64,000 nucleotides of DNA. Origin: Gautieria morchelliformis. Taxonomy: Eukaryota > Basidiomycota > Agaricomycetes > Gomphales > Gomphaceae. The DNA lies in assembly GCA_015179125.1 (NCBI GenBank), contig WHVA01000130.1:62001-126000 (forward strand). Direction: 5' to 3'. The position numbers and the translations under genes are program-made. A model generated the notes under the pieces. That model was not told where the DNA came from and did no database searches. It worked only from the letters and a program-made list of their open reading frames with translations. Positions 10,314-19,861 of the stretch are shown piece by piece (position 1 is the first letter of the stretch; each line of letters opens with the position of its first letter).

Positions 10314-12426
10314 AACCGCAACCCCTTTCCTCATCATCATCATCATTGTTGTTGTCTTCATCCAGTACATTGACCAAATGTTCCTTTATCTCAAACTCTC
10401 CATCCCCCTCATACCCAGGTGGATTTGCGTACGATGCCCAAGTTCATACATATTCCACATGCTTTCCAGTCCACATAGACACAACCCAGCCTTGGTCCAC
10501 CATAAATGGGAATGGAGCCATAAATGGAGGTTCTGGGTCAGTCCTGCCTGTTTTTTTTTATCCTCTTGTATCTGATATTCTTGCACTCGGTTGCCGTAAG
10601 GTCCATATAGTGTATGTGGCTCAGTTCGTGCAACACAGCCGATCCTGGGTCAACACAATGTGAGTCCATATGTGTCACTCTGGCTCAACCATAACTCCCA
10701 TATTTGGATCACCACTCAGGTTGCACTACCTCCAACAAGCCCATGTTGTCATGAAGCCCCAGATCTCCTGTGATACTGAGACGATGGAGTAAATTCTTTC
10801 TCCACTCAGCCATCGCCTGCGTCTTCTCCATCTCCATCTCACATTTAGCATATCCTTCTGGCTCGCTATCCTCCTCAGACATCCAGTCTACATGCAACAA
10901 GGGGGCAGGATTGAAGTCATAGTTTACCATGAACTTACGCACCATGGTAAGTCACCAGGTCTTTTTCTGGGATATTTGAGTGATCAAATATAGCCTCAGT
11001 TCATAACATGTGTAAAACTTACGTCCTCTCGTCTGCACTTATGCCTGGTAACCTTTTGGTTTTCAGCCTCCATAGCTTCTTTCACTGGGTCGTTTTGTGC
11101 CTGATACTTGGTAACATAGCCGTGGAAAGTTGTCTTGGCAAATTCATATAGCAGCACGCACTTGAATGGAATCGTCGAGTAGAGTTGCAGCAGCAAATCG
11201 GACAGGCTTGTCCGTCATCCACGATACCTGGGTAGGTCATTGGGTAGTCACCATTTATAATACAAACTCACGTTGATTTCATCCACAGCCATATCTGCTA
11301 CTTTATTGAAGACCTTGCAATTCTCAGGATGGGAAACATCCTCTGTAAAGAGGGGTGTCAACAACTCCATGCCACTCTCATCCACCCTGGGGTGCACCTG
11401 TGCGAGGCGGCCCTGGAAGCAGCTCTTGTTCCCCCGATTTTTTCCTGGTGGTCCAGATACCGGTAAGTTGTTTAAAGACGTGTCAAACAATAACATTTTA
11501 CATAAGAGTAAGTCACTGATTGGCTGTCATATGCCTTGCACTGACCTGGAGCTTGCTTTTGAGTATTTTCTCATCCTTGGTCAACTCAGACAATTCTTTT
11601 TAGCAAGTGATTTCCCCCCATTGGTGCTGGACATATTGGTAAGCCTCCCTCCTTTCCTTCTGTTTGATATTTTCAATGCTCATCCCCTCTATGGTAGCTG
11701 TGATCATATGTCCGTGAATGGCCATGACTCTGTCTGTTTCAGGCCACAAGATTGATGTCCTACATATATATCCTTGTCAGTGTTCATCACCCCTGCATTA
11801 TTTGATACTTACTAGTGTAATCCTGCGAGGCCTGTCCAATATCTATCTCCACGCATGTGCCAGGGCTTCGATTAGGATAAGATATATGTCAGCTGATTGC
11901 GCTTTGGTATATCTGATATATTACATGGTCATTTCTGCCCTAGCGCATGTGCTACTGCTGGGGTAAGTCATCAGCACTCATGAGGTTTAAAGGTACTCAA
12001 TAAATACTGGTTGCCTCCAGCCTCACTAAATGTTGCATCATTTTGTCCCTGTTCCCCTCTCGTGGGAGCCCCATGCTCATGCACAGGATTAGAGCCTGCA
12101 CGCCGTGGTAAGTACGTGATGAGCTCTGCTGATCACTGAAGCTGACGTACCAGGGTTTTTAGTGTCATGTACGCCTGTGGAGTTAGAGTGGGCCATTGTC
12201 TTGCTTACACGTTCTTCTGGTCCGTCTTCTGCATCCAAATTGCACTTACCTGAATTTTTCCCATGCAGTAAAGATCTGGGATCCACCAGTTCTTCATTGG
12301 ACTCAGGCTTGGTCATGGATCCATCCTCAAGCTCCTTCCAAAAAGCCTCTTGTGTCTCGGCTGCAAACCTGTGCCACCTCTTACAGAGGGTGCTATTCTG
12401 CATGGACGGTGGTGGCTTGCCATATG
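10314..12426 (-). pseudogene. Decayed multi-exon host gene of unknown function, cut on both sides by retroelements
   Basis: Several minus-strand coding blocks are joined by good splice sites: 12403-12140 (then donor GTACGT), 11480-11270 ('RLAQVHPRVDESGMELLTP', donor GTGAGT at 11270), about 11210-11022 ('YEFAKTTFHGYVTKYQAQND', donor GTAAGT), 10945-10709 ('LLHVDWMSEEDSEPEG') and a C-terminal block down to 10314 ending in an Asn/Asp-rich tail. Two stops fit CGA to TGA decay. The last codons continue across gypsy I at 2183-2170 ('GCGSGSD' then stop), so gypsy I landed at the very end of the gene. LTR A cuts the 5' end at 12427. I do not recognise the family. Confidence 0.5.
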
Positions 12427-12779
12427 TGTAAATAACCTAGATACCATACATGTACTCTAGTTATCACATAATCCCAGTGGGCCCCTTAGGGACCCACTGT
12501 ATAGTTTATGCGTGGGAACCGGCCAGCGGTTCCCATCGCATGTTAACCTTACACTGTCACTACGTAGCATTCAGAATACCACTATTTGGTCAAGTTCTGC
12601 AGTGCCCTTGTGATACAAGGTCAAAGATCGTCATCTTTACACCTTTTTGAACTATCCTGCAGTTGATCTCCACGCGACCAACCGATTGTGGATTCGAAGC
12701 AATCTTGAAAAAGATCGCTGCGTCGACGACTAAACATTGTTGAGACCCTCCAGTAGACCTTCTACTGTCGGCTGCAAGC

Positions 12780-13031
12780 ATGATGATTCCACGCAGTCGA
12801 AGACGGACACGAGCAACAAGCTCGCGGTCCACGCCCCAGGTGCAGCCCAGCGACATGACGGCTGACGCTACCCTGGACCAAGAGTCCAGGACATTAGAAG
12901 ACGGAGAGATCGTAGATCTCACTGCCCTCATCCCCCTAGTGGAGGACGAGGAAAACCCCGACCACGTCTCATCGAGTGTGGCTGAGGAAGAGACGAGACC
13001 AGGCAACCAGCCGACGCCGCCCCCCCATTCC
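12780..13031 (+). pseudogene. Gag N-terminus of family A, interrupted
   Basis: The ATG at 12780 starts the same protein as the minus-strand gag at 1723, nearly identical over 80 residues ('QPSDMTADATLDQESRTLED'). The reading frame runs from 13032 into the inserted LTR, so its apparent continuation to 13310 is not genuine protein. Gag coding resumes at 13737 after the insertion. Confidence 0.65.
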
Positions 13032-13736
13032 TGTTACGACCGTTCATTTCCGACTTCCGACCCTCAGTTCCGCCACACCTTCCGCCCCTCCGATATTTCC
13101 GCAACACCTTCCGCCCCTCCGTTATTTCTGACATTCCGCCCCTTGTACATTTCCCTTGTTCTTTCAACTCTATTACTCGGACCAACCGGACCCACCTCAC
13201 CGTCCATCAGGACCACATATCCGGTCACCCTTGTAGTTCGTTGTCAGATATGTTTTCCCGACCCCTTGTTCTTTGCCATTGTTCTACCTTACCCTGAACC
13301 CCCCTTGTAGTCCCATCGTTCCCAATAGTTAGTTCCCACGCATTGTCTACTCGACTTCCGCTTCCCCCGGAATTTGCTTAGTACCATATCATTACCTGTT
13401 GTCTCAGCTCTTTGTATAAAACCCCCTCATGTATGTCTGTTATTCTGCAATCAGATAATCACCTTCGATACTTGATTTCCTTCGCTCCATCTCCTGTTCT
13501 TAGCACAGCGAGTCTAGCAAGATCTCAGTCTCTCCCCGCCTTCCGTCTTCCGCCTTCCGTCTTCCGCCTTCCGCCTCAGTTCCGACTCAAGTTCTGACCA
13601 ACCTCTAGTTCAATACTTTCCGACCTCCGACTCAGTTCCGAAATACTTAGGACGATAGTTCATTGGGGGCGCAAGCTATAAGTTGAAGCCGCTGTCCTTT
13701 CCAATTCCGACTTAGTGGAAATCTCGATACGTAACA
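13032..13736 (+). repeat. Solo LTR of the gypsy II family (705 bp) inside family A gag
   Basis: It begins TGTTACGACC and ends ATACGTAACA, and is the reverse complement of the gypsy II LTRs at 25751 and 33034, with the same TTCCG-rich block. The intact gag sequence at 1455-1500 shows that the insertion point was ..CCCCATTCC. The flanks are ATTCC (13027-13031) and ATTGC (13737-13741), a 5-bp duplication with one change. No internal sequence is left, so it is an LTR-LTR recombination product. Confidence 0.85.
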
Positions 13737-14174
13737 ATTGCCCTCTGCCCAGAGACAAGGGAAAGGGCAGAGAAGTCTCGCCGTCGTCAGACGGCAGAGC
13801 ATCAACATTGAGGCGGGCACAAAGCCACGACTCGAACCGATGCTCACGAAGTAGAGCGACGACGATCATCCCTGAAGGGGGATGACGGCAAAAAAGACGA
13901 GCCCCAGACGATGGTCAGGGCTTGGAATACTCGAGCTCCAGTGGCAAGAGCTTGAGAGCTCACGCCATAGACCACAAGACGGCAGAGGCCCTGAACAAGT
14001 AGGTGCAGGCTGCGCTGCGCCGAAGCACGCTGACACGCCACAAGCACGATCAGCTGGCATCGCAGCTTGACAACGCCGCCTCCGCCCTAATGGCAATCGG
14101 CAAGGAACTCCACCAGGCAGAGGAGATCAGGCTGCAAGACGCAGCCACACTGGAGGACATCCAGAAGGCCCTCC

Positions 14175-14671
14175 TGTAGAGGACAGGAATTATAGGCAGT
14201 AGGTATGGACTTGTTGCTCAAAAGAATAGACTAGAAAACAATTCACTCTCTCAGTGAATTTAGTTGTCACTATAAATATATTATACACTACCTAGAAAAC
14301 AATTCACTACAGAGGATTTCTAGGTTAATAAATCGAAAAAATGCTAGACTAATTTACTTGCCTCTCTCAGTGAATTTAGTTGTCACTGAGAGAGGGGGAA
14401 ACTGTTTCACTGCGCATGTACTACTACCCGGCCCTTTAGCGCCCAAGAGCTCGCGCGTCGAAGTCATTTCAGACTCCGCTGGGTGCAGCCGCTTGTGAAA
14501 GTAGGAATAACAAGATGAAATGGGGAGATAGGGAGTGAGTGGAAAATTTCGAAAATAACCAGAGAAATGGATGCATGATACAAGAACAACATGAGAAGAA
14601 ATTGAGAAAGCACACAACAAATTGGATATATTATGCTTGATTTTGGTGCAGGAGCATCAATGCACCCAACA
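14175..14671 (-). repeat. 3' LTR of the copia element (497 bp) with a hairpin
   Basis: On the minus strand it begins TGTTGGGTGC and ends CCTCTACA. It contains a perfect 13-bp inverted repeat (cctctctcagtga / tcactgagagagg at 14361-14373 and 14383-14395, 9-base loop), and a second direct copy of the same 20-odd bases near 14250. A TATA-like run lies at about 14272-14285. Confidence 0.92.
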
Positions 14672-14684
14672 CGCCCCCTCAAGC

Positions 14685-15143
14685 TTAATATATTCCGATT
14701 TGCTCGTTGAGGATCTTCACTCCAGGACTAGAAAGTCCTTTGGTGAGGATATCTGCCAACATTTGTTCGGTTGGCAAATAAACGAGCTTGGCTTGTTGAT
14801 TTTTGATTATATCTCGAAGGAAATATAATCTGATGTCGAAATGTTTGGTTCTCGTGTGTTGTTGAGTGCCATACGTGATGGCAATGGCTGATTGATTGTC
14901 TGAATAAATTTTGATGGGTCTGTTCAGTGGTTGGAATATTTCAGAAATAAAATGGCGCATCCAAAGAGCCTCTTTGCCCGCATGGGTCAGGGCGACGAAT
15001 TCGGCTTCAGTTGATGAGAGGGCTACTATCGACTGTTTCTGGCAACTCCATGAAACAGTGCCTCCATCAATCTGAAATAAGTATGCCGAATACGAACGCC
15101 TATGACTCTGTGAACCCCAATCCGCATCTGAATACCCCATCAA
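14685..15143 (-). CDS. Copia RNase H
   Basis: An open frame of 152 codons with the copia RNase H pattern: 'GYSDADWGSQ' (catalytic Asp), 'SWSCQKQSIVALSSTEAEFV' (catalytic Glu), 'IYSDNQSAIAI' (catalytic Asp) and 'RTKHFDIRLYFLRD', ending with the typical 'LADILTKGLS'. It overlaps the end of the integrase frame by about 44 bases in another frame, because the RT deletion joined the two domains out of phase. It has no RT partner in this copy. Confidence 0.9.
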   Translation of the reverse strand: MMGYSDADWGSQSHRRSYSAYLFQIDGGTVSWSCQKQSIVALSSTEAEFVALTHAGKEALWMRHFISEIFQPLNRPIKIYSDNQSAIAITYGTQQHTRTKHFDIRLYFLRDIIKNQQAKLVYLPTEQMLADILTKGLSSPGVKILNEQIGIY

Positions 15144-17151
15144 GCCGTCTCGATTTCTTCCATATAGGATTATTCAGAGCTTCATCTGCATTGCTAGGTT
15201 CAATTTGACTCAAATCCGGCGCCTTGTTATTGTTTTGACTGTCAGTTAGAAACGCACTGATGGCACACTCATAGCTACTGATGCCATCAATCTCGGAGGA
15301 TAATTCTTGGTCGAATAAAACTTCTTTATGGTCCTCAACGTCCTCGTAAGCTAGCGTAGTCATATGTGCGCCAGCTTGTCTCTGGGTTTGAGATCTTGTT
15401 ACGGGACCTGATGGGGCCGGCTGCACTTGTTGTTGACGGATCCTTTCGCTTCTCCTTATCGGTTCAGCTTCTCTAGGTCTGTCATCAACTCCCTGAATAG
15501 GTTGCAGCTTTTCAAGATATTCCTCTGGTGCATTTTCATCAATTTCTTCGATCTTTGCCTCTTCGCTGACTAAGCGACCGGGCACAGGCACTGATGCCGG
15601 AATGGCCTTCTTCTCCTCTCTAGACGTAGGTAGCTTGGATTCCTCAATAGAAATGATTGGGACCTTTCCCTTCTTCATCTCTGAATCAAACACAACATTC
15701 CGCTCGACAGAAACTTTGTGCGAGTCAGGCCAATAAATATAATGACCATGGCTCTGCGCAGAAATTCCTATCCACCGAGCTCTCTTGGCACGAGCTTCCA
15801 ATTTATCTCCCTGAGTGACCTTAACATAGACTTCAGTTCCCCACGCGTGAATGTCTTTGAGATTCGGTTTCTCATGGTGGATCATCTCGTAGGGCGTTTT
15901 ATCCGGTAGAGCTCTTGTGTGTGTCCTGTTCCTAAGATAATTGGCATGCTGTATTGCATAGCCCCATAATATCTTAGGAAGGCCTGATTCTAACAGCATG
16001 GCACGAGTTCTCTCAGTGAGAGTTCGGTTCAGACGTTCGGCAACACCATTAGACTCTGGTGTGTCGTGTACCGTCAACTGATGCTTCGTGCCTTGTTTGG
16101 CTAGATGCTGTTCGAATTCAGAGCTCGTATACTCGCCCCCTCGATCAGAAACAAGTGCCTTGATGTGCACATTTCTCTGTCGAAGCATTAAAGCCTCATA
16201 GAGCTTGTACTTTGAGAATGCTTCTGATTTGTTCGCCATGAGATAGATCACCGATTCTCTTGAGTAATCATCGATAAAGGAGACATAATATGACTTCTTA
16301 TCGATTGTGAGGTGCCTTGCAGGTCCCCAGACATCAGAATAAATTCTGTCACCGAATTTTGACGTTCGGTCTCTGGGTTCTCGAGGAAGAGGTTTGTGTG
16401 CAATCTTGGCCTGAATACACGCATCGCAGACAATTCTATCGCCTGTGGAGCTCAGTTCAATGCCCAATATCATGCCATGATTTAATAGATGTTGTAGGGA
16501 CTTCTGTGAGATATGCCCCATTTTTTGATGAATTTCCATGGCAGACAAACATATATGGGCTTGAGCACTTGGTGACTGGAGGTCTAGTCGATATAAACCA
16601 TTGACCCTCGGTGCTTGCATCAATACCTTTCCAACAGCGTTAGATATCGTGCATTTCTGGCCACCGAGTCGAATGTCGTAGCCAGCATCATCGCACCGAC
16701 CGATCGAGACGAGGGTAGCAGCAATTTTTGGTGCATAATATGTATCTTGCAACGTGACTTCTACTGTTTTATCTCCAACCTTGTTGGATAATACAAGCAG
16801 TCCTGAACCAAAGGCATCAAAAGTGCCTTTGTTGGCTGCTCGGATAGTCCTCGGCTGTGAGAATTGACAGTAGTTCCTCAATAAATTTTTGTGAGGAGTC
16901 ATATGCGATGTCGTTCCGGTGTCGAGTATAACTATAACTCCTGAGGATGTGCTCAGATTGAAATTAGAGCACTCGTCAAAATTGGTGAAGGCAAGATGCC
17001 CATCACCACTTTCCTCAGAAGAGGACTCGGCAACATTCGCTTTTGCTTTACCCTTCTTCTTCTTCTTGGCTTTGGCTTTTTTCTTCTGACGTGGTCCTTG
17101 ACCTTCTTTACCACCTCCTTTAGCCCAGCAATTTTCGATAGAATGTCCAGG
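15100..17151 (-). CDS. Copia Pol part 1: protease and integrase, fused past a deleted RT
   Basis: Open from the codon behind the knuckle stop down to 15100 (the first ATG is at 16902). Order: knuckle rest, basic linker, protease active site 'VILDTGTTSHM', GAG-pre-integrase HHCC ('HQKMGHISQKSLQHLLNHG' then 'CDACIQAK'), integrase core with D ('DRIYSDVWGP'), D ('KALVSDRGGEYTSSEF') and E ('PESNGVAERLNRTL'), then the acidic copia C-terminal region ('RRSERIRQQQ'). After 'ADEALNNPIWKK', where RT normally starts, the frame jumps into RNase H sequence read out of frame. The integrase looks intact, so the copy might still encode a working integrase if the stop at the knuckle is bypassed. Confidence 0.9.
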   Translation of the reverse strand, partial: PGHSIENCWAKGGGKEGQGPRQKKKAKAKKKKKGKAKANVAESSSEESGDGHLAFTNFDECSNFNLSTSSGVIVILDTGTTSHMTPHKNLLRNYCQFSQPRTIRAANKGTFDAFGSGLLVLSNKVGDKTVEVTLQDTYYAPKIAATLVSIGRCDDAGYDIRLGGQKCTISNAVGKVLMQAPRVNGLYRLDLQSPSAQAHICLSAMEIHQKMGHISQKSLQHLLNHGMILGIELSSTGDRIVCDACIQAKIAHKPLPREPRDRTSKFGDRIYSDVWGPARHLTIDKKSYYVSFIDDYSRESVIYLMANKSEAFSKYKLYEALMLRQRNVHIKALVSDRGGEYTSSEFEQHLAKQGTKHQLTVHDTPESNGVAERLNRTLTERTRAMLLESGLPKILWGYAIQHANYLRNRTHTRALPDKTPYEMIHHEKPNLKDIHAWGTEVYVKVTQGDKLEARAKRARWIGISAQSHGHYIYWPDSHKVSVERNVVFDSEMKKGKVPIISIEESKLPTSREEKKAIPASVPVPGRLVSEEAKIEEIDENAPEEYLEKLQPIQGVDDRPREAEPIRRSERIRQQQVQPAPSGPVTRSQTQRQAGAHMTTLAYEDVEDHKEVLFDQELSSEIDGISSYECAISAFLTDSQNNNKAPDLSQIEPSNADEALNNPIWKKSRRLDGVFRCGLGFTES

Positions 17152-17154
17152 CTT

Positions 17155-17901
17155 TTAGCAGTTGGTGCATATATGCGCCTTCTGCCCCTTCTGGTCCTTC
17201 TTAGTAGATGAACCAATAAACACCTGCTCTTCTTGCGGGAGTGTTTTTTTCCTGTCATACTGAGCCTTTAGTACCCTAATAATATTATCAGGGACCAATG
17301 GCATCCCGCATTCTTCAAGCGAAGTGGTAAGGGCATTCATGACTGCCTCATAGGATGGTGGAAGTGACGCAAGGATGATGTCCATAAATTCTTCTTCGGA
17401 AACTCTGGCTCCCATCTCATTAAGACGAGCATATAGGTCTTGGGCCTTGTCCAAATGATCTCTCAAGTCTCCATCCTCAGGACATCTCATACTGCGGAGT
17501 TGTCTCTGCAGGCTGGTGAGGACCATCTTGGGCTTTTTGGTCATCTCATTGACCAGTGCATCCCAAGTCTCTTTTGCTGTCTTCTGCTTCTGTAGCATCA
17601 GGGCTAATGACTCTGACACTGAGACGATGATTTGGGTCTTGGCTTGTCCTTCTCTAGCAAGGTATCTCTCCAGCTTCTCCTCAGCCTTATCCATCTGAGT
17701 TTCCTCAGCTTCTGTAAGAATATGGCCTGGGGGCATAACTGGAGGATCAGGAGGTCGAGTGACTCTCCCTTCTACATGCTTGAGTAGATTTTTGGACTCG
17801 AAATAGCTGATGAGAGTGGCTCGCCACAATGGCCAATTACTTCCATCAGTAGCAAGCTTCTCAACACCCAATAGCTTCTCAGAAGTGTCTCCGGGGCCCA
17901 T
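17155..17901 (-). CDS. Copia Gag (UBN2/DUF4219-like) ending in a zinc knuckle stop
   Basis: A 248-codon frame whose ATG lies within the primer-binding site. The start has the copia Gag signature ('LATDGSNWPLWRATLISYF'), followed by helical capsid sequence ('ETWDALVNEM', 'LPPSYEAVMNALTTS'). It stops with TAA inside the CCHC knuckle: 'CTNC', stop, 'KPGHSIENC'. A CAA to TAA change would explain the stop, and the same frame stays open behind it into protease and integrase. It would form the particle shell. The rest of the frame looks intact. Confidence 0.85.
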   Translation of the reverse strand: MGPGDTSEKLLGVEKLATDGSNWPLWRATLISYFESKNLLKHVEGRVTRPPDPPVMPPGHILTEAEETQMDKAEEKLERYLAREGQAKTQIIVSVSESLALMLQKQKTAKETWDALVNEMTKKPKMVLTSLQRQLRSMRCPEDGDLRDHLDKAQDLYARLNEMGARVSEEEFMDIILASLPPSYEAVMNALTTSLEECGMPLVPDNIIRVLKAQYDRKKTLPQEEQVFIGSSTKKDQKGQKAHICTNC

Positions 17902-17906
17902 AACCC
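17894..17906 (-). promoter_or_regulatory. Copia primer-binding site complementary to the initiator tRNA-Met anticodon arm
   Basis: Directly inside the 5' LTR the minus strand reads GGGTTATGGGCCC. This is the reverse complement of GGGCCCATAACCC, the anticodon stem-loop (anticodon CAT) of eukaryotic initiator tRNA-Met. Drosophila copia is known to prime from a half-molecule of this tRNA cut in the anticodon loop. The ATG inside this site is also the start codon of the Gag frame at 17901. Confidence 0.75.
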
Positions 17907-18403
17907 TGTAGAGGACAGGAATTATAGGCAGTAGGTATGGACTTGTTGCTCAAAAGAATAGACTAGAAAACAATTCACTCTCTCAGCGAATTTAGTTGTC
18001 ACTATAAATATATTATACACTACCTAGAAAACAATTCACTACAGAGGATTTCTAGGTTAATAAATCGAAAGAATGCTAGACTAATTTACTTGCCTCTCTC
18101 AGTGAATTTAGTTGTCACTGAGAGAGGGGGAAACTGTTTCACTGCGCATGTACTACTACCCGGCCCTTTAGCGCCCAAGAGCTCACGCGTCGAAGTCATT
18201 TCAGACTCCGCTGGGTGCAGCCGCTTGTGAAAGTAGGAATAACAAGATGAAATGGGGAGATAGGGAGTGAGTGGAAAATTTCGAAAATAACCAGAGAAAT
18301 GGATGCATGATACAAGAACAACATGAGAAGAAATTGAGAAAGCACACAACAAATTGGATATATTATGCTTGATTTTGGTGCAGGAGCATCAATGCACCCA
18401 ACA
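17907..18403 (-). repeat. 5' LTR of the copia element (497 bp)
   Basis: Same length as the left LTR, and identical except for about three single-base changes. The hairpin is kept at 18093-18105 and 18115-18127. The primer-binding site abuts its inner edge. Confidence 0.92.
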
Positions 18404-18498
18404 AGGCCCTCGGGAGAGAGTATGTAGCCAAGGAATTCCACCGAGTCGCGATGAAATTCGCATTTGTCTTCTTTGGCGAAGAGGTTGTTGAGTCATAG

Positions 18499-19446
18499 TC
18501 ATCGCAAGACTTCCTTGACATGTTCAACATGTTTGGAGGGGTCACTGGAGTAGATTAGAATGTCGTCCAAGTATACCACCACACAGATGTCCAAAAGGTC
18601 GGCGAAAATCTCGTTCATGAATCTCTGGAAAGCAGCAGGGCCGTTAGTGAGACCAAATGGCATAACCACCCATTCAAAAGACCCATAACAAGTCCTGAAG
18701 GCGGTTTTCCATTCGTCACCCTCGGCCACCCTTACAAGGTGGTAAGCATGACGAAGGTCAATCTTCGTATAGATGCAAGCATTCTTTGGAGCATCAAGTA
18801 AGTCAGCAATCAATGGTAATGGATACCAATCCTTTTTCGAGATCTTGTTTAAACCTCGGAAGTCGACACACAACCGAAGTGAGCCATCTTTTTTGCGGAC
18901 AAACAATACCGGTGCACCATGAGGTGAGCGTGAAGGTCGGATGAAACCGATGTTCAAGTGCTCGTCAATGAACTCGCGAAGTGCCTTGAGTTCGGAAGCT
19001 GAGAGAGAGTAGATGGGACCGATAGGCGGCGAGGTCCCTTCTTCAAGGTTGATCTTGATATCGTGGGGTCGGTGGGGAGCTAGAGTGTCAGCGCGTGCTT
19101 TGCTGAACACATCTGCAAATTCATGATATACTTTGGGAACATGTTTTTTAATGTTCTCAGAAAGCTCGGAAGAGCTTCCTCCCGATGTTGCTCCTCTGGA
19201 GAGGAGCTCAGGCGAAGCCAGATTGAGCTGAAACACTTCGGACCCTTCCAATCTAGATGCGCGCATGAAAGCGGGTGCATTGATTAGGGAAACGAGCGGT
19301 GCTTGCAACTTCGGAGGCGAGTTCGAAAGCGGGGGTGAAGATGCCGGAGGCGGAGTCGAGGTCGTAGCCGAAGCTGAGCGGGCTGAGGTCGCCGTGGTCA
19401 CTGGAGTCGTAGTTATGTCGATGGTCTTGAAAGTAATACTGCCCAA
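18499..19446 (-). pseudogene. Gypsy IV reverse transcriptase with linker (3' truncated)
   Basis: A 315-codon open piece. The first third is a Ser/Thr/Pro linker with '[20 protein letters not shown]'; then RT fingers and palm: '[20 protein letters not shown]', '[20 protein letters not shown]', '[15 protein letters not shown]' and the catalytic '[13 protein letters not shown]'. The thumb begins ('[10 protein letters not shown]') and is followed by a TGA at 18496-18498. RT coding continues in frame to 18404 and is then cut by the copia insertion point. Confidence 0.85.
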
Positions 19447-19544
19447 TACCAGTCAATTGATGGATTGTAGCGGGTGAGCCAGTTGTGGCCAAGTACCACC
19501 GAGCAACTCGAGTTGAGCGAGGTTACGTAGAAGGTAACCCATTG

Positions 19545-19811
19545 TTATTTGCCGGTCGGAAAGCAGATACAGAGGTCTAGAGCTTGGGTAATGGTAGTGT
19601 TAGTACTACCGTCAAATAGTTTCAAGGGTATAGGAGAGACAGGATAGGCAGGCATAGAGTACTTCTGGACAAATCTGGATTCAATAAAACAATTTGAGGA
19701 CCCACAGTCAACTAATGCAACAAAAGCGACGTTGGGAAGCGAAGGCGAGGTTAGATCTACATTAAGGGAATCTTTGGACAATGAATGAGAAGCGGCACTG
19801 AGTCTGAGCAC
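19545..19811 (-). pseudogene. Gypsy IV aspartic protease
   Basis: The retropepsin-like segment has active site 'ALVDCGSSNCFIE', where the usual motif is Asp-Ser-Gly or Asp-Thr-Gly; here Cys replaces Ser/Thr. 'PIPLKLFDGSTNTTI' follows, as in the other gypsy elements of the window. A frame break separates it from the RT piece. Confidence 0.75.
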
Positions 19812-19861
19812 ACGGGTGAGGTTACCGCAATCCTCGGATAGTGTGGTTCTGAGGTTGCTAC

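Larger units (their letters stand above)
12427..14174 (+). mobile_element. Family A element fragment: LTR, leader and gag, split by a solo LTR
   Basis: The LTR starts TGTAAATAACC at 12427 and is collinear with the reverse complement of 2076-1724. Gag starts at 12780 and runs to 13031, is interrupted by a gypsy II-type solo LTR (13032-13736), and continues at 13737-14174 with the homologue of family A Gag residues about 90-230. The copy then ends abruptly where the copia LTR begins. The second Gag half has frame breaks (for example TAG in place of Gln at about 14000). Confidence 0.75.
14175..18403 (-). mobile_element. Ty1/copia element lacking reverse transcriptase, near-identical LTRs
   Basis: A 4,229-bp element with two 497-bp LTRs (14175-14671 and 17907-18403) that differ at only about three positions by eye, so the insertion is recent. 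On the minus strand: 5' LTR, primer site, Gag, CCHC knuckle, protease, integrase, then directly RNase H, a polypurine tract (GAGGGGGCG) and the 3' LTR. The whole reverse transcriptase domain is missing. No 5-bp target duplication exists: the left flank is family A gag and the right flank is gypsy IV pol. Confidence 0.92.

Noticed and set aside
10182..10586. Overlapping small frames across the right LTR of gypsy I
   Set aside because: They run across the LTR boundary and so cannot be one gene; only the Asn/Asp-rich tail right of 10314 belongs to the broken host gene.
13032..13310. Continuation of family A Gag into Pro/Thr-rich sequence
   Set aside because: The frame runs into the inserted solo LTR; the real Gag sequence resumes at 13737.
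14165..18412. Shared AGGCCCTC beside both copia LTRs as a target duplication
   Set aside because: The repeat is not directly adjacent on the left (CC intervenes), is too long for copia, and the two flanks clearly belong to different elements.
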